Origin: Tardibacter chloracetimidivorans
Lineage (GTDB): Bacteria > Pseudomonadota > Alphaproteobacteria > Sphingomonadales > Sphingomonadaceae
DNA length: 64,000 nucleotides
Assembly: GCF_001890385.1 (NCBI RefSeq)
Contig: NZ_CP018221.1
Coordinates: 2,095,501-2,159,500, forward strand
Direction of reading: 5' to 3'
Shown here: piece by piece, positions 45,531 to 53,734 of the stretch
How positions within the stretch are numbered: position 1 is the stretch's first letter
How the letters are laid out: every line of letters begins with the position of its first letter
Position numbers and translations under genes: made by a program
Notes under the pieces: model-generated
The model's input: the letters and a program-made list of their open reading frames with translations, nothing else
The model's database searches: none
What the model was told of the DNA's origin: nothing

Positions 45531-46658
45531 ATGCCTGAGCCTTTCAATATTGCAGTGCCCGATGAGCGCCTCCATTCAATTCGGGCGCGGCTTGAGGCAT
45601 TTGACTGGTCCGCTCTGCCGGATGCCGGCGGATGGGAAAGCGGTGTCGGCATTGCGGATCTTCGGCGGCTGGTCGATTATTGGCTGCACCGATACGATTG
45701 GCGCGTGCAGGAAGCCAGGCTGAACCGGCTCCCTCAATTTACCGCGGAAGTTCAGGGGCAGCGGCTTCATTTTATCCATGCCCGGGGCGATGGTTCCCGC
45801 TTGCCGCTGATGCTGATCCATGGCTGGCCCGGTTCGTTTCTTGAGTTCGAGCAACTGATCGGGCCGCTTGTCGCCAGCGGTCATGACGTGATCGTTCCCT
45901 CGCTGCCGGGCTATGCCTTTTCCGGGCGCCCGGAGGCGCCGATCGGGCCAAGGCGGACTGCGGAACTGTTCCACCAACTCCTTGTCGATCTTTTTGGACC
46001 CGGCCAATATCTACTACAAGGCGGCGATTGGGGCGCGGCGATAGCGGCATGGATGGCGCAAGGTCACCCAGAGGCTGTGGCTGCGCTGCACCTCAACCTC
46101 ATCCTCGTCGAGGCGGAAGACGCGATGCCGACGGAAGCGGAAGAACTGGCGTGGGCGAAGCGCCGCTCTGGACTCGCCCGACGGGAATCCGCTTATTCGC
46201 ATCTGCAAGGAACGCGCCCGCAAACGCTTGGCATCGCGATGAGCGACAGCCCGGTTGGCGTTGCTGCATGGATCCTGGAAAAATTCGGTATGTGGGCGGA
46301 TGTCCCTCGCCGCGCCGACGGCAGCCCCGACCTTTGGCAAGCGTTTGATGAGGATACGCTGCTGACCAATATCATGCTCTACGTGGCACCTCAGGCCTTC
46401 GTGACGTCGACTTGGATGTATCGCGGCTGGGTTCTCGAGAAGGCCGGCAAGTTTCCGCCCAACACGCGCGTTCGAGTGCCGACAGGGATAGCCGCGTTCC
46501 CAGATCCTGCCTTCCCGCCGCCGCCGCGGTCACAGGCCGCGAAAAGCTATGACGTGGTGCGTTGGAGTGAAATGCCAGCAGGCGGGCATTTCGCGGCGCT
46601 GGAGAAGCCGGATGTGCTGCTGACCGACATGCGGGAGTTCTTTGCGCATTATCCCTGA
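45531..46658 (+). CDS. Epoxide hydrolase (alpha/beta-hydrolase with EHN domain)
   Basis: The 375-residue protein has the N-terminal epoxide-hydrolase region (PFNIAVPDERLHSIRARLEA, about 1-110), oxyanion motif HGWPG (97-101), nucleophile D166 in LQGGDWGAA and catalytic His near residue 353 (PAGGHFAALEKP). It opens an epoxide to a diol. This is the last gene of the rightward run; 16 bases separate its stop from the convergent SDR. An epoxide hydrolase in a CoA-dependent pathway suggests an unsaturated, terpene-like or epoxidised substrate. No monooxygenase that would make the epoxide is in the window. Confidence 0.88.
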   Translation: MPEPFNIAVPDERLHSIRARLEAFDWSALPDAGGWESGVGIADLRRLVDYWLHRYDWRVQEARLNRLPQFTAEVQGQRLHFIHARGDGSRLPLMLIHGWPGSFLEFEQLIGPLVASGHDVIVPSLPGYAFSGRPEAPIGPRRTAELFHQLLVDLFGPGQYLLQGGDWGAAIAAWMAQGHPEAVAALHLNLILVEAEDAMPTEAEELAWAKRRSGLARRESAYSHLQGTRPQTLGIAMSDSPVGVAAWILEKFGMWADVPRRADGSPDLWQAFDEDTLLTNIMLYVAPQAFVTSTWMYRGWVLEKAGKFPPNTRVRVPTGIAAFPDPAFPPPPRSQAAKSYDVVRWSEMPAGGHFAALEKPDVLLTDMREFFAHYP

Positions 46659-46674
46659 CGGGGCTTGATCCAGA

Positions 46675-47418
46675 TCAGCGGCCGGCGTTGCGGCCACCAT
46701 CGGCCAACAGCCCTACACCCGTCACGTAGGATGCGGCTGGAGATGCCAGGAAGAGCGCGACCGATGCCATCTCTTCCGGCATCCCCGTGCGCCCCATCGG
46801 GATCGTCTGAATGACTTCCCGACGTGCGGCGTCGGTCGCGTTGGCCAGTAGCGGCGTCTCGATCACGCCGGGGCATAATGCGTTAACGCGAATATTGCGG
46901 TCGGCATATTCGATCGCCGCCGCACGCGTCATTGCAAGCACGCCACCCTTGGACGCCGTATAGGCGCCATTGCCACGCGTTGCGCGGTAGGACGCTGTGG
47001 ACGCGGTGTTGACGATCGCGCCGCCGCCACTGTCCAGCATATGGGCAATCGCACGCTGCATGACCCGGAACGCAGCCTTTAGATTGACATCAAGAACGGC
47101 TTCAACGGCGCTGGCGGGGATTTCATGCAGCGGTGCGAAACCGTGGCCGATCCCGGCATTATTGCACAGAATGTCGACGCGGCCGTGACGGGCCAGGGTC
47201 GAAGCGAACATCGCATCGATCTGCTCGGCATCGGAAACATCCACGCGACAGGCTTGTGCCAGCCCGCCAATGTCAGCGGCAACCTTCTCTTCGGCACCGC
47301 TGACGTCTGCGACGGTTACCGCGGCGCCCTCGCGCGCGAACAGTTCGGCCATCGCTTTGCCGATACCTGATCCCGCCCCGGTGATGATGGCGACCTTTCC
47401 AGCCAGCTGTCCGTTCAT
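46675..47418 (-). CDS. Short-chain dehydrogenase/reductase
   Basis: This 247-residue SDR has ITGAGSGIG, acidic residue after beta-2 (VAD, NAD-type), NNAGIGHG, catalytic Ser in VNTASTASY and Tyr-x3-Lys in YTASK. The start ATG 47418 has GAGGAAAT directly upstream; a TTG four codons earlier is unlikely. It follows the acyl-CoA synthetase gene by 39 bases and is probably cotranscribed from the promoter at about 49.1 kb. It is a candidate 3-hydroxyacyl-CoA or alcohol dehydrogenase. Confidence 0.82.
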   Translation of the reverse strand: MNGQLAGKVAIITGAGSGIGKAMAELFAREGAAVTVADVSGAEEKVAADIGGLAQACRVDVSDAEQIDAMFASTLARHGRVDILCNNAGIGHGFAPLHEIPASAVEAVLDVNLKAAFRVMQRAIAHMLDSGGGAIVNTASTASYRATRGNGAYTASKGGVLAMTRAAAIEYADRNIRVNALCPGVIETPLLANATDAARREVIQTIPMGRTGMPEEMASVALFLASPAASYVTGVGLLADGGRNAGR

Positions 47419-47457
47419 ATTTCCTCGCAATGCTTTGAATGGCCTGAAATAGAAGAG

Positions 47458-49014
47458 CTAGATTTTCCGATCCATGCCGGCCCAGTAATGATCCCTGACT
47501 GCGCGGCGAAGGGTCTTGCCTGCTGTGCTCCGGGGAAGTTCTGGCCAGATATCGATCTGCTTTGGAGCCTTGATGCTGCCGAGCCTCTCTTTGCAGAGCG
47601 CGAGTAGCTCAGCCGTGTCGATCGACATGCCATCTTTGACCTCGATGGCCGCAGTGACCATCTCGCCCCATTTCTCATGCGGAATTCCGACGACCACACA
47701 ATCAAGCACCGCCGGATGGCCGAGCACGACCTGCTCGACCTCCCCGGGAAACACGTTGAAGCCGCCCGAGATGATCATGTCCCGCTTGCGGTCGACGATA
47801 TAGATGTACCCGTCTGCATCGCGTCGACCAAGATCGCCGCTGAATTGCCAGCCATTGCGGCGGATGGCCGCGGTTGCGTCCGGGTCCTTGTAAAATTCCG
47901 TCATCTGCATTGCCGAGCGGAAGGCGATCTCACCCATCTCGTCATCGGCCGCGATCTCGCCTGCTTCGGTAACGACCTCGGTTCGGGAGAACGGTCCCGA
48001 CCGACCTACCGAGGCCAGGCGGTGCTGTAGATCTGGATTGGCCAAGATCTCTTCATGATCTTTTGGTGTGAGCACCGTGGTGAACTGAAGGCATTCGGTT
48101 TGACCATAGCTTTGAATCAGGATCGGACCGAAGACGTCGCAGGCTTCCCGGAGCTTGTCGACCGACATCGGCGCTGCTCCGTAAAGCAGGTAGCGCAATG
48201 ACGAGAGATCGAAATCCTTCAGTCTAGGGTGCGCGAGTACCATGTAGATGAGCGTCGGCGGGAGATAGACAACCGAAACCCGATGCTGCTGGATCGCCTC
48301 CAGGACTGCAAGCGGGTCGGTCGATGAAAGCAGTATCTGCGTGCCGCCGCGCGGAAGGAGCGCATAATGAAAGATCGCGGCAGCGTGGGTCAATGGAGCG
48401 ACGATGAGATGGACTGGCGGCTCATCGAACTGGAACAGGGCATAGACCGACGCGACGACGGCTTCGAACGATCGGTTCGTGTGTATGGCGCCCTTCGGTT
48501 CGCCGGTAGTGCCGCCGGTACTGGATATCGCGACAGCGTCCTCCATCTCACGAATGGGAAAAGCGAGCGTCACGTCCCGTGGCTCGGAGAACCAGTCGGA
48601 CAGCGATGGAAAGCCGTCGATCTTGGCGTCGATGCAAATGGCGTGCTTGAGCTCGGGCAGCGCTGCGAGTGCTGCAACGGCGTGCTCGCGCAGGGAACTG
48701 TGGAAGAAGAGGAGCCGCGTATCATATTTGGCGAGCTGAGCGAGATTGTCGTTGACGGAATTGCGATAGTTGATCGGCACCCACAACATGCCGGCCTTGA
48801 ATATTCCGTATTGGCAGGCGAGCACCATGCTGTGGTTAGGCGAGAGAAGCGCTACCGAACTGTCCAACGGGAGGTCTGACCGCAAAAGCCCCTGGGCGAT
48901 GCGGATCATGCGATCCTCCATCTCCGCATAGGTCAACGAGCCATTGCCTTCGATGACCGCGGCTCGATTTCGGAAGCGCTCGACCCCGCGCTCAAAGTGC
49001 TCGATAACCAGCAT
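47458..49014 (-). CDS. Acyl-CoA synthetase (AMP-forming ligase)
   Basis: The 518-residue protein is an ANL-superfamily ligase. It has the P-loop ISSTGGTTGEPKGAIHTNRS (about residues 165-184), the QSYGQTE motif, the hinge/adenylate motif FSGDLGRRDADGYIYIVDRKRD, and the catalytic Lys near the C terminus in LPRSTAGKTLRRAV. It activates a carboxylic acid to its CoA thioester with ATP and probably starts the CoA part of the island pathway. The island operator lies 80 bases upstream. FadD3- or cyclohexanecarboxylate-type ligases look similar, so the substrate stays open. Confidence 0.88.
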   Translation of the reverse strand: MLVIEHFERGVERFRNRAAVIEGNGSLTYAEMEDRMIRIAQGLLRSDLPLDSSVALLSPNHSMVLACQYGIFKAGMLWVPINYRNSVNDNLAQLAKYDTRLLFFHSSLREHAVAALAALPELKHAICIDAKIDGFPSLSDWFSEPRDVTLAFPIREMEDAVAISSTGGTTGEPKGAIHTNRSFEAVVASVYALFQFDEPPVHLIVAPLTHAAAIFHYALLPRGGTQILLSSTDPLAVLEAIQQHRVSVVYLPPTLIYMVLAHPRLKDFDLSSLRYLLYGAAPMSVDKLREACDVFGPILIQSYGQTECLQFTTVLTPKDHEEILANPDLQHRLASVGRSGPFSRTEVVTEAGEIAADDEMGEIAFRSAMQMTEFYKDPDATAAIRRNGWQFSGDLGRRDADGYIYIVDRKRDMIISGGFNVFPGEVEQVVLGHPAVLDCVVVGIPHEKWGEMVTAAIEVKDGMSIDTAELLALCKERLGSIKAPKQIDIWPELPRSTAGKTLRRAVRDHYWAGMDRKI

Positions 49015-49093
49015 CCGCCGCCCTCCTCTCCAATGTGTTCTGCCTCGCGGCCGTCTCAGGACATATGCAATTACAACTATATCGTCAATGATC

Positions 49094-49107
49094 TGACTTT
49101 ATATTCA
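49094..49107. promoter_or_regulatory. Island operator copy 7
   Basis: TGACTTTATATTCA matches the palindrome at 9 of 10 arm bases and lies 80 bases before the acyl-CoA synthetase start. Confidence 0.55.
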
Positions 49108-49169
49108 TTTGTTTAGCAAGGGTCCGGAAGACGGTCCGCGGCCGAGCCGGTAACGCCCCCGACCACCGC

Positions 49170-50261
49170 TCAGTCAAATAACAGCACAGGTTTGATGGCC
49201 CGGCCCGCTTCCATGTCGTGGATGGCGGCATTGATCTCGCCGAATGGGTAGAAAGTGAGCAATTTTTCGAAGGGAAACCGGCCCTGGCGCTGCAGGCTTA
49301 TGAGGGCGGGAATAGTGCTATGCGGAACCTGATCCCCAAGCGTCGCACCTTGGATCTTCCGATTGAAGAGGAGTGCCATGATATCGATCGGAGCCCTTTG
49401 GCCCACCCCCGCCGCCCCAAGAAGGATGGCGTGCCCGCCGGGCCTGAGCGATTGCACCGCATCTGCCGTCGTCCCGGGAAGACCGACCGCATCGACCAGG
49501 AAATCCGCGCCGCCGCGGGTAATCTCGATGATCGTCGCGGCCAGATCGGGGTCGGCGCCGTCGAGAACATGCGTCGCACCGAGTTCCAGCGCGAGGTTGC
49601 GCCGGTCACCGAGGAGATCGATTGCGATGATGGTCGAGCAACCTGCGACATGAGCCGCCATCAAGGCGCCCAGCCCGACCGCACCCGCCCCGATCACCAC
49701 GAACGTCGACCCGGCCGAAGGCGTCAGCACGCGAAGGACGCTACTCGCCCCGGTCGTCACGCCGCAGCTGAGCGCCGCTGCCCATTCGAAGGGATAATCA
49801 CGCGGCAGAATGACCGCGTTCGTATCATAGGCCAACATGTGCGTTGCGAAGGACGACTGGCCTCCGACGCCGCCGGAGATCCTGCCATCGAACGGGTGCT
49901 CCCCGTTGGCGCGCTTTCCCGAGATATTATAGCGAGCGAAATTCTCGCAATTCATTGGATGTGCCTGTCGGCACGTATTGCAATGGCCACAGGACGCCTG
50001 GGTGAGCAGGACGTGATCGCCAGGTTCGACGTCCCGCACCGCGTCGCCGACGGCCTCGACGATGCCCGCGCCTTCGTGGCCAAGAACGGCCGGGAGCGGC
50101 GCACCAAAATCACTGTCGCGGATGATCAGGTCGGTATGGCAAATCCCGCTTGCCCTTGTTCTTACGAGAATCTCCATGCCTCGAGGCTCCGCCAGCGCAA
50201 GCTCCATCGGTTCAAGCGGACTGTGCGGCGCGATGGCAACGGCGGCGCTGATCTGCGGCAT
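49170..50261 (-). CDS. Zinc-dependent NAD(P) alcohol dehydrogenase (aryl-alcohol/class III type)
   Basis: The 363-residue MDR protein has the catalytic-zinc residues (SGICHTDL, GHEGAGIVEAVG), the structural-zinc loop (SCGHCNTCRQAHPMNC with four Cys) and the Rossmann motif VIGAGAVGLGALMAA. The insert with NFARYNISGKRANGE and ISGGVGGQSSFATH matches benzyl-alcohol and related dehydrogenases. It oxidises a primary alcohol to the aldehyde that the ALDH at 20.2-21.7 kb could take further; this link is inferred. It follows the NMO-like gene by 49 bases on the same strand. Start ATG after AGAGGTTCCG. Confidence 0.88.
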   Translation of the reverse strand: MPQISAAVAIAPHSPLEPMELALAEPRGMEILVRTRASGICHTDLIIRDSDFGAPLPAVLGHEGAGIVEAVGDAVRDVEPGDHVLLTQASCGHCNTCRQAHPMNCENFARYNISGKRANGEHPFDGRISGGVGGQSSFATHMLAYDTNAVILPRDYPFEWAAALSCGVTTGASSVLRVLTPSAGSTFVVIGAGAVGLGALMAAHVAGCSTIIAIDLLGDRRNLALELGATHVLDGADPDLAATIIEITRGGADFLVDAVGLPGTTADAVQSLRPGGHAILLGAAGVGQRAPIDIMALLFNRKIQGATLGDQVPHSTIPALISLQRQGRFPFEKLLTFYPFGEINAAIHDMEAGRAIKPVLLFD

Positions 50262-50310
50262 CGGAACCTCTTTACCTCAATGAGCAATCACATTGCCTGT
50301 TGTTCCAGAC

Positions 50311-51258
50311 CTATAGGCGACTCTCGTTTCGGGCCGCCTCATATTCGCTCGAAAATCGTCGGATCAGGTCGGCGAGTGGCGCGCTTTCGGTGACATCGCT
50401 TACACCGTGCCCACCGGCCCAGACGTCCTTCCAAGCCTTGATAGTGTCGAGTTCGCGAGCCAGATCGAACTTCTGATGATCGCCGCCGCCGACGAAGCCC
50501 GATCGCTCCAGGCTGAGACGGAGCATATTGGACGGGATGCCCGTGACCTCGGAGGTCAGGACGATGTCGTCTCCGCCACTCTCGATAAGGATTTCACGAT
50601 ACGCGTCCGGAGCGGCACTCTCGGTCGCGGCAATGAAGCTCGTTCCAGCGGCAACCATGTCTGCGCCGAGAACGCGCGCCGCCGCCAGAGAGCGTCCATT
50701 GGAAATGCCGCCAGCCAAAATGACCGGCCCATCAAAGAACTTGCGGACTTCCGACACAAAGGAAAAGGGGTTCAACCAGCCGGTATTGCCGCCCGCCCCT
50801 GCCGTCAGCAGGATCAAGCCGTCCACGCCCGCTTCGGCCGCACGCCGCGCGTGCTTGACGCTTGCAGCATCCGATATGACAATGCCGCCATAAGCGTGGA
50901 CGCGCTCGATGATGTCGACAGGGCTCCCCACCGAAGCAATGATCGCCGGCACCTTTGCATCCACGCAGATATCGAGATCGTCTCCAAGTCGAACGTTTGT
51001 CTTGTGAACGATGAGATTGACCGCCCAGGGGGCAATCGCCTGAACCCCGGCAAGCCGGGTTTTGATCTCGACGAGCCAGTCCGCAAAGATCGCCGGCGTT
51101 CGCGCGTTCAGCGCCGGGATCGAGCCCATGACCCCCGCGCGACCTGCCTCGACGACCATATCGACCGTCGAAACCAGGAACATCGGAGCAACTACAAGCG
51201 GCAAGCTGAGGCTCCCGCAAAGATCGGCCGCTAGATCAGCACTGCCATGACGCCGCAT
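50311..51258 (-). CDS. Nitronate monooxygenase / IpdC-like FMN protein 2
   Basis: The 315-residue protein is a paralog of the one at 25040-26002: LPLVVAPMFLVSTVDMVVEA, GSIPALNARTPAIFADWL, SVGSPVDIIERVHAYGG, ILLTAGAGGNTGWLN and AGGISNGRSLAAARVLGAD follow the same order. The conserved catalytic His of true nitronate monooxygenases is not obvious, as in IpdC-like members. The start ATG follows GGGGAGGTTTGGCCA. The operator at 51281-51294 overlaps its likely promoter and faces the TetR gene. It probably acts on a CoA-linked intermediate; a nitro substrate cannot be excluded. Confidence 0.82.
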   Translation of the reverse strand: MRRHGSADLAADLCGSLSLPLVVAPMFLVSTVDMVVEAGRAGVMGSIPALNARTPAIFADWLVEIKTRLAGVQAIAPWAVNLIVHKTNVRLGDDLDICVDAKVPAIIASVGSPVDIIERVHAYGGIVISDAASVKHARRAAEAGVDGLILLTAGAGGNTGWLNPFSFVSEVRKFFDGPVILAGGISNGRSLAAARVLGADMVAAGTSFIAATESAAPDAYREILIESGGDDIVLTSEVTGIPSNMLRLSLERSGFVGGGDHQKFDLARELDTIKAWKDVWAGGHGVSDVTESAPLADLIRRFSSEYEAARNESRL

Positions 51259-51624
51259 TGGCCAAACCTCCCCGGTAAACTGACTTCATAGTCATTAGAC
51301 TACATCAGAAGTACAAATTTGCAAGCGCGATTGCGGAGCCGTGGGTCGCCAAGGGGGCGGCAATCCTCGTACTGCCGCCTCCCGGAAATGGTGGGTACGA
51401 CGAGGGTGCCCATCCCAAAAACCTGGGACGCCGTAGCAGCGCCGTTGCAATCACCCATTCTGACGCTATATTCGGCCGGTAGATCGCAGGCGTCAATCGT
51501 AGGTAAATTCAAGCCCGCAAATCGCGCCCGTTTTCCGGTGACTTTTCTGTGAGGCGCCGGGGTTTTATTGACCAGAAAGCTGGTGGCCCGTAGGGTCACG
51601 CATCTGAAGGGGAACGTATCGGTG
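51259..51624. other. Divergent region between the NMO-like gene and the TetR gene
   Basis: These 366 bases hold the operator at 51281-51294. The regulator frame is open back to a TTG at 51568, but the better start is 51625. No other gene is supported. Confidence 0.5.
51281..51294. promoter_or_regulatory. Island operator copy 8, beside the TetR gene
   Basis: TGACTTCATAGTCA has perfect 5-bp arms and lies 23 bases upstream of the NMO-like start, in the intergenic region shared with the divergent TetR gene. Confidence 0.65.
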
Positions 51625-52392
51625 ATGAAGTGGCGCAATGCATTTCGAACCAGCGAAGAACTACATCGCTTCAAGCGGTACGCGGTTCTACGGGAAGCGA
51701 CGCGCATCATATCGCGCCGCGGGTTCCACAACACGTCTCTTGACGAAATTGCGGAAGGCCTGGGGATATCCAAAGGCACGCTGTACAACTATGTTTCCGA
51801 CAAGCAGGAGATACTGTTCGACTGCCACATGATCGCTCTCGACCTGGGCGATCACGCTTGCAAGGTGGCCAACGATCTTGATGGATCCGGGCTGGACAAG
51901 CTCCGGATTTTACTGCTGTGTTACATCCAATGGATGTACGGCGAGGCCGGTATCGGTGGCATCACCTCGGATATCAATGCTCTGCGTCCCGATGATCGCA
52001 TCACTGTCGTCAGCCGGCGTGATAAAATCGACCGTGCGCTTGTCGATCTGATCGAACTTGGCATTCGCGACGGAAGTTTGGTCGCAGAAGATCCGCATCT
52101 CGCCGTTTTCGTCATCATGGGGGCCGTGAACAGCATTTCTTCGTGGTTTGATCGGGGTGGCAGGCTTAAGATTGAGGACATAGCAGACGTCATCGTAGGC
52201 ATGCTGACGCGATCTATAGCCGTCGACACCTCCATCGCGAAGATGCGCGTCGAAATTCCGGCACATCCGGAAGCGACATTGGCGTTCACCCCGCTGGCTC
52301 CTGCGCGGGCCGGGCGGGCGGCGGCCACAAAAAAGGCGGGCAGCGCCAAAGCCAAGCCGACCGGCGTTTCTAGGAAAAAGGCGGGGAACTAG
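51625..52392 (+). CDS. TetR-family transcriptional regulator, likely controller of the island
   Basis: The 255-residue protein has a TetR helix-turn-helix at about residues 20-62 (AVLREATRIISRRGFHNTSL, EIAEGLGISKGTLYNYVSDK) and a larger ligand-binding domain. In sequence style it resembles KstR2- and FadR-type regulators that bind acyl-CoAs. It ends in a Lys/Ala-rich tail of about 25 residues (AAATKKAGSAKAKP…), unusual for the family. The start ATG 51625 has GGGGAA 11 bases upstream; a TTG at 51568 would add 19 residues. It is divergent from an NMO-like gene with a TGACT-N4-AGTCA site between them, and the same site recurs seven more times in the island. It probably represses these genes until an acyl-CoA intermediate accumulates; that is inference. 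Confidence 0.82.
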   Translation: MKWRNAFRTSEELHRFKRYAVLREATRIISRRGFHNTSLDEIAEGLGISKGTLYNYVSDKQEILFDCHMIALDLGDHACKVANDLDGSGLDKLRILLLCYIQWMYGEAGIGGITSDINALRPDDRITVVSRRDKIDRALVDLIELGIRDGSLVAEDPHLAVFVIMGAVNSISSWFDRGGRLKIEDIADVIVGMLTRSIAVDTSIAKMRVEIPAHPEATLAFTPLAPARAGRAAATKKAGSAKAKPTGVSRKKAGN

Positions 52393-52473
52393 AGCGGCGT
52401 CCGCAGGGCAAGAGGTATGAAGTTGGCAATGGCGTTCTGGTCGACAGCGATGGCCCAGGCGCTGAATTCCACG

Positions 52474-53730
52474 TTAGTCGAGCGACAGCTCATTGGGGAC
52501 GAAGAGCATCGCGGGCGCTTCGATTAACTTCTTGATCATCTGAACAAAGCTGGCAGCGTCCCAGCCGTCCACGACCCTATGGTCGCAGCTGATCGACAGG
52601 TTCATGAGCTTGGCGACCTCCAGCTGGCCGTTTCGGATCGTGGGGCGCTCGACGATACGATTGGGTCCGATAATCGCGACCTCGGGACGATTGATCACTG
52701 GCGTGGTGCAGATACCGCCCAGCGGGCCCAGAGAAGTTATCGTCAGCGTGGACCCGCTCAGTTCGGCTGAAGTGACCTTGCCGGAGCGGGCGGCGTCGGC
52801 AAGCCGTCTTATTTCAGTTGCCAGCTGCCACAGGTTGCAATCCTGAGCGTCACGGATCACAGGAACCATCAAGCCGGCATCAGTTTGGGTTGCGACCCCA
52901 AGGTGTACCGCGCCGCTGCGAATGACTACTCCCGCTTCATCATCATAGCGGGCGTTCATCGTGGGGAACTGCGCAACCGCTTTGCATACGGCGATGATGA
53001 GCAATGGAAGCATGGTTAACTTCGGTCGCCCGCCGCGGTTGGCGTTGATGTCCTCCCGCATCGCCTCAAGCTTTGTGACGTCGATCTCTTCAACGTAGCT
53101 GAAGTGGGGGATGTGCCGCTTCGAAGCGGCCATATTCTCGGCAATCCGACGCCTCAAGCCAACCACCTGGATTTGCTCGTCAGCTCGACGGCGTCCGCTC
53201 GGGCGATATTGGGAGTTATAGGTCAGGAATGCGTCCAGGTCGCCATGGCGTATACGCTCCCCGCCCCGCCTGCCAACTTCCGAAAGATCGATTCCAAGAT
53301 CCCTGGCCCGTCGACGAACGGCTGGAGACGCAGAGACGCGGCGCAGTGGCATGGCAGCGGTGGCCACATCCGGATGCGAATCTGCCGCCACCTGCTCAGA
53401 CCGTTGGTCGGCGACGGAGCTTGTGGCAATTGCCGACAACTGCTCCCGGGACTCTGTCGGCTCGCCCGCCAAGCCGTCTTGTCGCACATCTTCCACCTCG
53501 AAGACGGCAAGAACCGATCCGATTGCAACCTGATCACCGACTTTGCCTGCGGTCTTCAGTATCCGCCCGGATACCGGAGCGGAGATTTCCACGGTCGCCT
53601 TATCCGTCATCAAGTCGGCAAGTGGCGCGTCCTCTTCGACCATCTCACCCACAGACACATGCCAGGCAACGATCTCGGCTTCGGCGATACCTTCTCCAAT
53701 GTCGGGCAGCTTAAACAGATAGTCGGTCAT
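52474..53730 (-). CDS. bkdB: Branched-chain 2-oxoacid dehydrogenase E2 (dihydrolipoamide acyltransferase)
   Basis: The 418-residue protein has one N-terminal lipoyl domain (residues 1-80, lipoyl Lys K44 in LMTDKATVEIS), a peripheral-subunit-binding domain near 120-160 (ASPAVRRRARDLGIDLSEV), and a catalytic acyltransferase domain with SCDHRVVDGWDAA near the C terminus. The single lipoyl domain and the neighbours match BCKDH E2. It transfers the acyl group from lipoamide to CoA. The start ATG 53730 follows GAGG; the E1-beta stop is 5 bases away, so translation is coupled. The lipoamide dehydrogenase (E3) is not in the window. Confidence 0.9.
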   Translation of the reverse strand: MTDYLFKLPDIGEGIAEAEIVAWHVSVGEMVEEDAPLADLMTDKATVEISAPVSGRILKTAGKVGDQVAIGSVLAVFEVEDVRQDGLAGEPTESREQLSAIATSSVADQRSEQVAADSHPDVATAAMPLRRVSASPAVRRRARDLGIDLSEVGRRGGERIRHGDLDAFLTYNSQYRPSGRRRADEQIQVVGLRRRIAENMAASKRHIPHFSYVEEIDVTKLEAMREDINANRGGRPKLTMLPLLIIAVCKAVAQFPTMNARYDDEAGVVIRSGAVHLGVATQTDAGLMVPVIRDAQDCNLWQLATEIRRLADAARSGKVTSAELSGSTLTITSLGPLGGICTTPVINRPEVAIIGPNRIVERPTIRNGQLEVAKLMNLSISCDHRVVDGWDAASFVQMIKKLIEAPAMLFVPNELSLD

Positions 53731-53734
53731 CGGC

